Shown one piece after another: positions 47,433-58,178 of a stretch of 64,000 bases of DNA. The notes beneath the pieces are model-generated. The model was not told the DNA's origin. It saw nothing but the letters and a program-made list of their open reading frames with translations, and did not search any database. Both the position numbers and the translations under genes were made by a program. This DNA is from Pisaster brevispinus. Taxonomy: Eukaryota; Echinodermata; Asteroidea; Forcipulatida; Asteriidae. How positions within the stretch are numbered: position 1 is the first letter of the stretch; the number at the start of each line of letters is the position of its first letter. Where the stretch lies: positions 8,494,001 through 8,558,000 of the forward strand of contig JAMKCF010000009.1 of the NCBI GenBank assembly GCA_023634235.1, written 5' to 3'.

Positions 47433-48747
47433 AATACTATTCTGTATTCCTGTTGCAAATTTAGCATCTACTAAATATAGACAGGTTAAAAAACGATTTC
47501 CCTCTGGACTGACTATTTGGAAGTGAGCTAATTTCTTCCAGCTTCCAGCTAAATAAAACTTAGAAAAGCTCTCAGCTAAAAGGTCACATTCCTTCTGACC
47601 TCAGAACTTTGCAAGTTATTTCTCATTTTAAATCTGACCTTCTTGACCACTACCTCACTAGTGACCTGTAATTTGGGGTAGAGCTAAAACCATCTTGCAC
47701 GTAATTACATTGTAAATTGTCTATAATATTCATATGTTTTTATTGTGATTTTATGACTATTATTACTGTACATACTTCCAGGTTTTCAACAGTAGTTTTT
47801 ACTTTTTTACTGTTGTCTTTGTTTCTTCAGGTTTTATTTATGTGTGATCAAGGGTGCCCATTTATCAGGCCTGCATGCCTGTTAGGCACCATGCCTGTTT
47901 TGCACCACGTTGAATTTTGATGTTTGTGCAATACATATAAGTAAAACATTTTTTTAGATAAAATAAATGATATAGAAAGATTGGGAAAAAAGACGCTTAG
48001 CAGCAACATTTTACTACAATGTAGACAAAATGATGTGCTCTGCTCATTTTGACTGATTCCCAACAAACATCTGCCTTCGTACATCAACTTTTTAAGTAGA
48101 ATTTTCCACAGAATTGCTCCATGAAATTACTTTGTAGGTGACCCAAACACAAAATGCTACCAACTATTTTTAAGCATTACAGTTATGTTTGACAAAGACA
48201 AGTTGGAGCAGTATTGATCTGCCCGAGATAAACAGTCTGAGGTGACAGAGGGGTGGTGTGGTGTTGCGTGCCAGTTGTGGTTGAGTTCATAGCAATGCTT
48301 TTAAAAAAGATACACCTTTAACATGCTGTCGTCAGCTCTGTTGAACTACATTTCCTGCTTTCAATGAGCAAGAACAAGTGCTGTTTATGTCTTTATCAAA
48401 ACGGGGTCAGACAACTTTGCCCTTCCTGAGCTTAGATTTGATTAAATTGATTGGAATACGAAAATAAAACCAAGATGGACACACTGATAAAGGTCCACAG
48501 ACTTGACTCATGCTGCAGCCATCTTTTAGTAACACTTCCTGTATGCAACAACTTTTTTTTTCAAGGGACCAGACCATTTTCCCAGTCCGTTATTGTATTT
48601 TATTTGAGATGGGAGATATGCAAAACAACAATACTGTGATAAAGGATCTTTCTACCCGTATCCGTGAAAGATTATTTTAATTTGAAGGAGCTGAAAGGCA
48701 GTGAGATGGATAAGGTCAGAAGGGCTGTGGGGAGTGAGTATACACAC

Positions 48748-48871
48748 CTACGTTCCAACACCTCTATGTTTCCCCCATCCCCAATGCATTTTCCTAATCC
48801 TAATCATGACCCCAACCCTAGCGTGCAGGTCATGAGGGGTTATTGGAACATAGGGTTGTCAGAACATAGAA
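48748..48871. repeat. 'Gene-free' palindromic repeat with ATGTTCC-type and CCTAACCC-like units
   Basis: CTACGTTCCAACACCTCTAT and GTTTCCCCC face GGGGTTATTGGAACATAGGG. The middle has TTCCTAATCCTAATCATGAC and CCCCAACCCTAG, a decayed telomere-like CCTAA run. The right side repeats GAACATAG twice. I recall similar 'CCCTATGTTCTGACAACCC' repeats across marine invertebrates. Confidence 0.5.
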
Positions 48872-49649
48872 CAGTCATCAGTGAGACAATGAAGTTTGAG
48901 ATAATCCCTTTGAAAATAGAATGAATCTGCAATGTAAGTAGCTGATTCCAACGCATGGACACAATCCATTCCGACAGCTTAAGGCTGACACGCTGTATCT
49001 GTTGTGAGAGGCACGATCAAATTCAATCCCTTCGTTGTGGCACTGACATTAAAAAAGGTGCACACACAGGCTATGACAAATTGCTACGCTCAATTGTTTC
49101 CATACCCTAAATCATTGGTTTTGCCCGACTTTGAGCAAAGAATCCTTTGCTTTCAAAGCTGAAATCTTACATTCAGTAGAATGCATCATCCCGTAGGTGA
49201 AGAACAGATCTCCAACATGCCACACCATATCGTAATAATGCTGGGTACTAAAATAGAGTGCAGGGTGCAGTGGCTCCATTTACATGCTACCCCATAGCCA
49301 TGGAGCGTGATTAGGAGAATTCCTTCCATTTTTAAGAATCAATCACACACCGAGAAACAACTCTGGCAAGATGGCTTTCCTCATAACAATCAACAGAAAT
49401 ATCCACTTCAACAGAGAGCTTATAACCAGTAAAAAAAAGAGTGTCTGGTTTAAAATAGAGTGGTACGACAGTCAAATCCATTACATTGAAAGCCAGGTGC
49501 AGCCTGTCCTACCCAAAATGGGAACAAAAAAACAACAACAACAACAACAACAAAACGGCAGGTGTACCTGATGAATTTTAGACCACATTTATGCATCTAT
49601 TATGCAAATTTTAACTGGCCTTTAACCAAGCTAACATATCTTCTGTCAT

Positions 49650-50133
49650 ATACCCCACACAGAGATTCCTGTCATTTGATTGGTGGAACATGGTCATGTG
49701 TGATACTTTATAGTGCCATGAATTTACTTCCGCGATGCATGACGCTCCAAAGTTAAATATAGGAGTCCTATATTGATAAATATAGGCACTTAGGGCACTT
49801 CAAAGTGTTGTTTCCAAAATAAATGTTCCCCCGCCTGTTCCTCCCTGTTGCTTTGAATGGGTTTTATTTCAGAATTTTCAGAGTGCTGGGTGGAGGAGTC
49901 TCCGTGTCTATTTTGTATTCATTGTGAAAAAAAATTCAAATGACAAGGATCCATGTGTGAGATATGAAACAAATATTGAGTACATTTTATTTCTGCATTG
50001 TCACAGAACATTAACACTCTGTGAAATCTGCCTTTTCCATTTCACTTCGCCTTGTGAAATGGAACAGTCCAGATTTCACCTCGTGATTATATTCTGCAAC
50101 AATGCACTCATATATGCATCCAATGTTTCTATA
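49650..50133 (-). mobile_element. R2 family non-autonomous element, copy 4
   Basis: On the minus strand: GAGTGCATTGTTGCAGAATA, the hairpin partner TGTTCTGTGACAATGCAG, then a CTTGTCATTTGAATTTTT block, TAGACACGGAGACTCC, TATAGGACTCCTATATTTAA and TGTTCCACCAATCAAATGAC. Its hairpin arms contain well-matched GGTGAAATCTGGACTGTTCC and GGAAAAGGCAGATTTCACAG. Confidence 0.8.
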
Positions 50134-50284
50134 CCATGTTCCCCGTGTAGTGCAGTCCTGAAGGCTGTTTTTCATAATGCAGATAGGCTGTACGGAGCCA
50201 TACTAATTTCCATCGTGCCTCTACTTGGTTCCTGATTTGAAACATGCAAAAAGGCTATGCTTTATCTTGATACATTATCTACTA

Positions 50285-50415
50285 CTGACACAATTCACTT
50301 CAAGTTGTCACGTCACTATCACAAAAATCTTGGTTGCGCCATTTTGGAAATCAATGTCCCTGTGTGTTATACAGTGTAGTGCGCATTATAGGTGACACTG
50401 CTTTTACACGCTTAC
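50285..50415 (+). repeat. R3 dispersed repeat, copy 2
   Basis: CTGACACAATTCAC, ATCTTGGTTGCGCCATTTTG, GTGTTATACAGTGTAGTGCG and TTTTACACGCTTAC. It lies 150 bp from the R2 copy 4 and is closest to copy 3 at 56754. Confidence 0.75.
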
Positions 50416-51164
50416 ATGTACCATATTTTTTAAGTGCATTGTGACTCTTAGACAAAGGCTGCCGTGACGCTGGTGCCAGGGATCAATACAAATTAATGTT
50501 GGGATATTTCATACACTCTCGATGATTAACTTGATGAATGGTAACAAATATTAAAACATCCATTAGAAAAAGGATAACACTCAGGGTGGACACTACCCAG
50601 TATTTTGGGGGCATGTTTCGCAATACATATTTGTCAGGAGATATCCATTTAGAAAACTCTCAAGAGATGTCATAGTATCCATTTTTTGTTCTCACATCCT
50701 GCTCATCAGAAAACCATTACTTCCCTACTCTCATGTTTGCAGGTAGCTGGAAGGTAAATGCTGAGTTCAGTGCATTTGTTCACATTGAACACGGAGGAAA
50801 TCTAGCAAATGGACTTATCTAAATTCATGAATTTCACAAGGATCAATGGATTTTACAGTTAAGTGAGACCAGCGTGTCGGAAAATGCATTTGAGAATATG
50901 GACTGCAATTTAAATAAAATTTCGGGCATGGCAATTTCTTTCTCAATCCGTGGGAGGGAAGAGTTATTGGGGGAAGAGGGAGATGTACATGTATGAACGT
51001 CAAAACCCTCCACATTGGACAAAATCTTGGTGTGAAGATGAAACCCACTGAATTTACAGGATATTACATTTTAGAGGTTCTCTCTACATTTTTTCAAATA
51101 GATAGTTGAAGGTTTGGTCATGAGCCACGTCTTTCACCCCTGTGATGGAAATTTTGCCATTTTA

Positions 51165-51310
51165 CGAGAAAGTAATTAATAACAAGGGAAACTGACAGGG
51201 TAAATTTCAAATAATTTTGGGTAGAGCCAGAAAAATTTACTAGAACTGAATTTGAACCAACGACCTCCGGATTGACATGCCAGCGATCTACCCCGAACAA
51301 AGATATTGAC
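51165..51310 (-). mobile_element. tRNA-derived SINE, family S2, copy 1 (minus strand)
   Basis: On the minus strand: GGGTAGATCGCTGGCATGTC (A-box region, decayed), GGAGGTCGTTGGTTCAAATT (B box GGTTCAAATTC, 51248-51258), then CTAGTAAATTTTTCTGGCTC and CCCAAAATTATTTG. The last blocks also follow the plus-strand copy that starts 25 bp to the right. Confidence 0.7.
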
Positions 51311-51334
51311 AAAAAAGGAAAACCACTAACATAG

Positions 51335-51430
51335 GATTTGATAGCTCAGTTGTTAGAGCGCCAGCATGTAAATACCGCTCTAGTAAATTTGTCATTGTTC
51401 AACCCCAATTTTTTTGCACAAAAATCTGAA
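51335..51430 (+). mobile_element. tRNA-derived SINE, family S2, copy 2 (plus strand)
   Basis: GATTTGATAGCTCAGTTGTT and AGAGCGCCAGCATGTAAA give a clear tRNA 5' half with A box. The middle with the B box is deleted. CGCTCTAGTAAATTTGTC and TTGTTCAACCCCAATT then match the body of copy 1. The two copies are head to head. Confidence 0.7.
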
Positions 51431-51586
51431 AGCGCAGGGAGATCAATGAAAGAATCCTTAAATCAGGAAATAATCACCAATATTGATTGGCTTTTCAAGT
51501 CATCATTCCATGCAAAGGTTCATCAAATATTAAGAAGATTTTTCACCTTTCAGGTCAATTGCACATTTGGTTCACATGGTCGTGGT

Positions 51587-51715
51587 AATTTTCTGCTAAG
51601 CAAAAACAAGGCAGGAACCAGTCATAGATTGACAAGGCATTTGGGCTGGTAACCCTATTATGGCAAGCATAACTTGCGTTGTGCTTTTCTCAAGCAACTC
51701 TTTTAAATTGAGCCC
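51587..51715 (+). mobile_element. R1 foldback element, copy 7 (left end lost)
   Basis: TTTTCTGCTAAGCAAAAACA, AGGCAGGAACCAGTCATAGA, GCTGGTAACCCTATTATGGC, AAGCATAACTTG and AATTGAGCCC. It directly abuts copy 8. Confidence 0.7.
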
Positions 51716-51716
51716 A

Positions 51717-51890
51717 GGGCCCGCTTTCATAGAGCTGCTTAAGCAATTTGTTGCTAAGCAGAAATGAGCAGGATACCAGTCACAAATTGTACATGTGACA
51801 TGGTTGTTTGTCTGGTGACCTTATTCTGGTAAGCATAATTTTTTTCATGCTCAGCTACTTTTGGTGCTGAGAAGCAGCTCCATGGGCCCA
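51717..51890 (+). mobile_element. R1 foldback element, copy 8
   Basis: GGGCCCGCTTTCATAGAGCT at the left, ATGAGCAGGATACCAGTCAC, GACCTTATTCTGGTAAGCAT, and GAAGCAGCTCCATGGGCCCA at the right. Its interior closely matches copy 1 at 16692. Confidence 0.85.
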
Positions 51891-53059
51891 GGTCTTGATG
51901 GAAACATAGGGATTTTCATCTGAACGCTTCCCAGCACGACAGGATGGATTACATAAATCCACCTCGCTCAAATTTTGATCCAGAGTGATCTTGGCATTAA
52001 TCAAAACCAACTCTTTCTTGTTGTGGACGACTTCTAATATTACAGGTACATTATCAACCATGCATATACACATTCATTTAAAAAGATCAAATATTCAAAA
52101 GGTATGCAGTTTATATTTGATTTAAACATCACATCCTAGTCTTCTTGCATCTTCTTTAAATGTGAGTCAACAAATGGAGAGATAGAAAATGTGAACAGTA
52201 AAGAGCCGTTTTTTACAGGTGTTTGAAGGGAATATTAAGAAATACTCAGTTCCAACATCAAACATGTATGAGAAGAGCGGGGGTGTGTGCCTATTAGTTT
52301 TCCTTTCATTTGTCCGATTACAGTTTTTTTCCCCCTTAGTGGGATCAACATATTTTATCCTTTGCAATTTAGTAATCACACGTTGCATACCATTACATTC
52401 TCTCAAATGCGTTTTCCACTTAAGGTGTTACGTGTACAATAATACAGAAAAACGTCAATAAATAAATTACTATCGGCACTTAGTGACAGTGCTGTATGCA
52501 GTCGCGTACCCACATGTATCAATGTATAGTTTGTACCCTCAATTTCTCAGTCGCTGTACCGGCATGTTTGGTCAAGTTACAAAAATACATGGTTGAATTA
52601 TAATCTGAAAGTTTGCTTGTTTGAAAAAATGCACTGGTACCAATCATCAGGTGATGTACTGACCAGCTGCCAAGGAATTCTTTATTTTGTTTCCTTTTTT
52701 TAGGAAATTGTACTCAAATTGGCCTTCGTTAAAGGGAAATCACATCATTTGTGACTGTGGTAATTTGCAAGAAAATGTGGATTTGTGGGGTAGGGTTTAA
52801 ATAATATGAAACATCGTTCCGTCGACCTATTTACATTTGAATGTCTGTGACTGCCGAGGAAAACGAGTGCAAATGGTGAAGATTTTCAGCTGTATTAGAA
52901 CTCACACGTTCAAGATGGCCGGTTGACCATCGATCACTTGAAAATGGTACAAAATTGCATAAAACAAAAAAATGAAATAACAACGGCGGAAACAATTTCA
53001 CTGGATGCTTGGGAATATGTACATTCAGTCAAGTAAGTTATTTTGGAGTAACTTGGAAA

Positions 53060-53365
53060 CAGCGCCGTAACAAGGGTAAAAAATTAGGTGGCACAAAGGG
53101 GTGCACCATTTTTTCTAGGGGGGCCACTTCTGGCCAAGTTTCTGTTTGCCCTTTTCTTAATCTGGAGCTAGCGTAAAAACAAATACATTGTCTGCGTGTA
53201 AATGGAAATAGTTTTAAAAACGATGGAACTATCACATTAAAACTCTAGAAAGTTCCAATCCCAAAAGTTGAGCTTTCAAACTGGGGTTGGGAGGGGGGGG
53301 CCACCAGGGGGGGGGGGGCATGGACATCAGTTGAGGGGCACGTACCCCTCTTATTTATGCCGCTG
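53060..53365. mobile_element. 306-bp hAT-like MITE
   Basis: It starts CAGCGCCGTAACAAGGG and ends CCTCTTATTTATGCCGCTG, so the terminal inverted repeats begin CAGCG-CGTAA/CAGCGGCATAA. 'CAGNGGCGTAAC' ends are typical of hAT elements. The 8-bp flanks CTTGGAAA and GTTGGAAG agree at six consecutive positions, in keeping with an old 8-bp target-site duplication. The interior is non-coding and has G runs near 53288-53318. Confidence 0.65.
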
Positions 53366-53636
53366 GTTGGAAGAACATTTTTCTGCAAATGATGCAGTCT
53401 ACCTTTAAACTGTCTGATTAGCCAATTTATCATTATTGTACATTGTAGCATGTCTGAAAACAACCCAATACATCAACAGCATTAACTTGACATTCTCAAA
53501 ACATAAAGCAGCCTTTTCAAAGAAATTTTCACAGATAATTTGTACACTGTGTTTATTAAAGACTCAAGGCTGTTTCAATTATTATCTTCCGAAAGCCAAT
53601 GATAAACTATTGCTTGACAAAATATAAGAACTGCAT

Positions 53637-53663
53637 ATTATTATTATTATTATTATTATTATT
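53637..53663. repeat. (TTA)n microsatellite
   Basis: Nine ATT/TTA units, followed by AAAAAGACATG. Confidence 0.9.
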
Positions 53664-56600
53664 AAAAAGACATGTTACTGCGGCAATTTAAAACAAAAGG
53701 GCTAGATAGTGCTCACAAGACCAACCAGTCAAAACAAAACACCTCAACATCTCAACAAACAGACAAAGAACTTCAATTTGTCCTTATGAATATATTCTGT
53801 TTCGGTATTTACAGTTAATAATTTTTAAATGACCAAATATTCAACCACTTTTAAGGGCAATTACCCAAACATCTTATTGTGTCATTCCTGTAATCGCCTA
53901 CAAGAAGCACTCATTTACAGAAACGCAATCTCAAATGGCAGGCATAACAGGGATTGATACAGAACTATGTACACTCTCATGAATATTTAATTGAATATGA
54001 CCAGCGACATATTCAATTTCAGATCTAACTCGACTGCAATGGTGCGATAATTCATGTAAATCTTGCCAGGCAAAGACAGTCGGCAGTCAAATGGATCAAT
54101 CTCAATTTGCGTGTAAATTAGTCATTAAACCAGGACTAAGAAGCATGGAAGTGTCTTGAATGACATTATTCTGCAGACTGTATGATGTACATGGTATGCA
54201 CATCATGTTGCCATATAGCATATATCCTCTGAAATATAGCATTAGCTAGCAAGAGCACAAATCCCCCTTCCCATTTTTAAGTCTTACTTAAAACCGATAA
54301 GCTTTTGAGAAGAAAACAACATTCTGAAAAGGTACCATGAAAATAAGCAGCACAAATTTGACTGAAAACGTGTTTAACTTTTTCTTTTAGAAAACTGCCA
54401 ATAAAATGGTTGTAAATGTAAAACTATGTGAATCATGCTGATGGCCTAAACTAATTTTCTTCAAAATGACAGCGTTTCAGATATTTATTTTTTTTCTTCT
54501 GGAGAATGGGTACCAGTATAAACTGCTAATTCAATTTCAACAAGTTTAAAAAGGGTTATTTTTGAAGTACTGCAAAAGCTATAGCATTTTAAAGAGACTG
54601 GCTCTTTTGCCAAACAGACTGGTTCACATTAGTTACATTAAGGGGAAACTAAATGAGTACTCTTTGTCAATATAAATTTCTATTCTGACATATCTATCTC
54701 TTTTTTAACTGAAGACTAAACAGATGGATCTATAAACAGAAATAAATTACATGTATGACTAGAACTGGCTTAAATCAAGGGGACAATGAATGAATTAAAT
54801 TGCAAAGTTTAATAACAAAACATCAACGTGTAGAAATTGAAGAGTGTATGCTTTACTGGATTTTCTGTTTAAGCTATTATTTGTAATGAGTTTGTTCATG
54901 GGAAAATAATGTGTTAGCTTAGAAATCATTCAAGTTTTAAGAATTGTAAACAAAAAGTGCATGCATCAAAACTTTCTGGTGTAAAAAAAAAACCACATAT
55001 CACAACACTTTTTTTACCAGTGGAGTAAAGATATTACATGATAAACCCAAGAATAACATGTGAATGGAATTTTCAAACTTTGATGTTAGTCAAGCTGATG
55101 ATACAAATTTGTACATATCCAATATGCGTACAATTTTTGTTTAGGAAGAATATTCATAGTAACCAATTCTGTATCTTGTATTGTTTCAAAGACAGTAAAT
55201 AAGCACAATAAGAAGCAGTGGTACTGATGGAAATTAGAGATCTACCTTAATTGGTTGAAAATAAAACAGAGATAGCACATGGAAGAAGAGATGAAAAGTA
55301 CCAGTTACATTAACATTCTAACCCTATTTATCTTTAAATGTTATTAATAAATACCTTAGAAATGTATGCACTCTGATTGGTTGAAGACTGGTCATGTGGG
55401 GTGGGGGTGTATTAACATGTGATATGAAGAATGGCTCTGTGAATTTAGAAAATAAATGGCCCCTAACATGCCTAATGAGCATTGTTGTGTAAAAGTTCAA
55501 TTATACACTGTGTTGTGCAGGGAGCTATCAAATGAAACTGAAACCTTTCTTTGTGCACAGTTTTTATTTAATTTGAATTTTGGCAGAGGAGATGTTGGTG
55601 CTGCTTGCACGCATCAATGCGTATGCATAAAAGATATTTGTTTAAGGGGATAACAGTGTGCAGGCCCAGTCTTCCCTGCAAGGCAATGACCTTGGTCCGG
55701 CACATGCCAGTTTGAATGGACCTTGCCTTTAGCTCTGTCCATTAACAGCAGCCAGCCACCGACCTGGTAATGACTGGCGTGAAGACCAGGTCCTCACACA
55801 GTCATTCCCGTACTAATCCAGAAGTCAGATGAAATAATACAGAGCGTGAGTGACTAACACGCATGAAGTGAAACTTATGATGCATATTATGATGCATATG
55901 AATCTAGGAAAACACCGAAGCACCCAAGTACAATTGAATAATGCATCAAACATCAGCGAACAAAACGAGCAAGCAAACACTATGACTCAACACCAGTCTC
56001 ATTATTCATTGATCCATGTGGTCACGGAGCATCCAAAATCCGAATCCATCTTTCTCACAACAGACTCTCTGCATATTTATTTACAGACTTTTTTTTTTTT
56101 ACAATTCACTTCTAAATGCAGAATCTGTTCCAGCGCAAAAAGTTTATTTTCCACAACAGCTTACCATTGAGAGGTACAATTTAGGTTATATACACATGAA
56201 TCTATTCCAGGAACTGTCCCTTCACACAATGAATGTTACTTACATTTACGCAAGTGTACATACACTATTGGTTGCCAAACACCTTAGAGTTGTGCACTAG
56301 GCAGACGCACAAATGCGTGTGCGACACACCGCCATCAGACCCATACAAAAAGGCGCGATGTTCCCTTCGTTTTGCCAACCACAGTTAGATGGGCACGCAT
56401 AGTGTGAAATTTACATATTCCATTGGAAGGGTCTATCATCCATAGTAGAGTGAAACAATTGTACATTTTAATGCTGCAAGTCCACATGTGCTCATACTGT
56501 ACTATTTTCTTGATTTTCAAATTCTGATTGTTTTCTCCGAGTAGGTTATTCACAATCTTCTGGTTGAAGAAACTATAGTAGGCTTTAACCAAAACCAATA

Positions 56601-56753
56601 CCCTGTTTCTCAACATGAATTTTGAAAGATGTCTTGTGCAATGAATTAATTGGTTGCAATTTAACACCTAGTTCTGAACAATTGGGACTAAAGACCACTA
56701 AACCTACGTTGCATGATTTGGGGCAAGCTTTTGAATCAGCAACCTTCTACAGT

Positions 56754-56877
56754 ACTGACCCAATTCATCATCACAATAATCTTGGTTGCGCTATTTTGGG
56801 AGTCAATGTCCCCGAGTGTGTATATATATCGGTGTAGTGAGAATTTAAGACGTTGCGGTGTTTACACGCTTACCTGT
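56754..56877 (+). repeat. R3 dispersed repeat, copy 3
   Basis: CTGACCCAATTCATCATCAC, CAATAATCTTGGTTGCGCTA, TTTTGGGAGTCAATGTCCCC, a (TA)n-expanded middle and TTTACACGCTTACC. Confidence 0.75.
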
Positions 56878-58064
56878 TGACTCCCAAACTGGTTAGACAT
56901 GGCAAAAGTCAGGGCATGTGGCATGCCCGAAAAGTCAACAAGGTGTTGGAACTCTCATGAAGTTCTGAAAAAGCTTGTCTTCTATCTTACATGTACATTT
57001 TTAAAATGCGACAAAGCAACATGTTTTTTGTCGGAATCAAACAGGATTGAACAACATGAGTCATTCTATAAAAGATCCAAGTAGCAAAAAGACTTATTGG
57101 TTGACGATTTTACATCTTTAAAAAATGAAACACTTCATATTCAGTTTCTTCTGTCTCTGAAAAAGGAGCAATTTTAATCAAAAGCTTTAAAGAGATTTTT
57201 TTTTTTTTTAAGTAACTTAAAAGCAAGTCATTTTAAGCAAAAGCATTTTGTTTTACAACTAATTTGTAGAAATGACGCTCCTACGTTTCTCACAAAAAAA
57301 CATTCATCAGCACATGTGATCTGCACGTGCATTTATTTCTTGCATCAGGTGTGCGTACAGTACGTAGAGAACTACAATTAAATATTCAAGAATATCTCCT
57401 CGTTTAAAATGTGACATTTAAATTCTCTAATCCCTTGAGGCAAAAATAAATGTTTCAAAGTTATAACAGCGGAGCGAACTGACCTACAAATGGACATTTA
57501 TGTGGGCACACTTGCATCTCTTCCTCCATTCAGCCTTGGGTCTGAGTGATTTCGCGTTCCTATGGGGAAGCACGTAACGGCATATCTAACTTGATTATAT
57601 GATATTCATACAGAAGCAGTAGGGCATCTATAAATAAAAGCCGTTTAGTATACTCATCAGTATTTTGCCCACATCTGGGATGATGGAAATAGACTCTGAT
57701 TGGTTTGGTAACAAGGCCTACTACTCTCCTGAACTCTATACATCTGAGGGTCCCCCACCCCCTCTGAAACAGAGCAAATTGAACTGTTATATTGGGCCAC
57801 AACACTCTAATAAATGATCCATTCTAAAGTAAAACAAAAACATTATATAGATTAAAGAACTACTTAAGATAAATCATACAAAAACAGTTCAAATGCTCTT
57901 GAAAGATTGCAAACATGTATAAGTCAGGTTTTTTTATTTGAAAAAAAATAAAATAAAAAATTGCCTCAATTGTTTTAAAGGATTGGTGTATGCATCAGGA
58001 ATGGTGCACTTGCTCACGTCATCGATAAATATTCATGACAATATGAGAAAAGAGAATAAGCTGT

Positions 58065-58178
58065 TGCAAACTGCTTACCAACCGAAAGGACACACGGTAT
58101 AAATGCAAAAAAATATTTAATGGCCTGATGCTTTGACCCTCGCAGAGCTTTTCTCGAAGGCTAAAATGACATCAGTCT
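58065..58178 (-). repeat. R4 dispersed repeat, copy 3
   Basis: On the plus strand it reads AGCTGTTGCAAACTGCTTAC, CAACCGAAAGG, then GGCCTGATGCTTTGACCCTC and GCTTTTCTCGAAGGC. The inner GCAGAGC...GAAGGC part could form a small stem. Confidence 0.65.

Noticed and set aside
51118..51312. Minus-strand 64-codon frame with NPEVVGSNS
   Set aside because: This is the usual spurious translation of a tRNA-derived SINE head (S2 copy 1).
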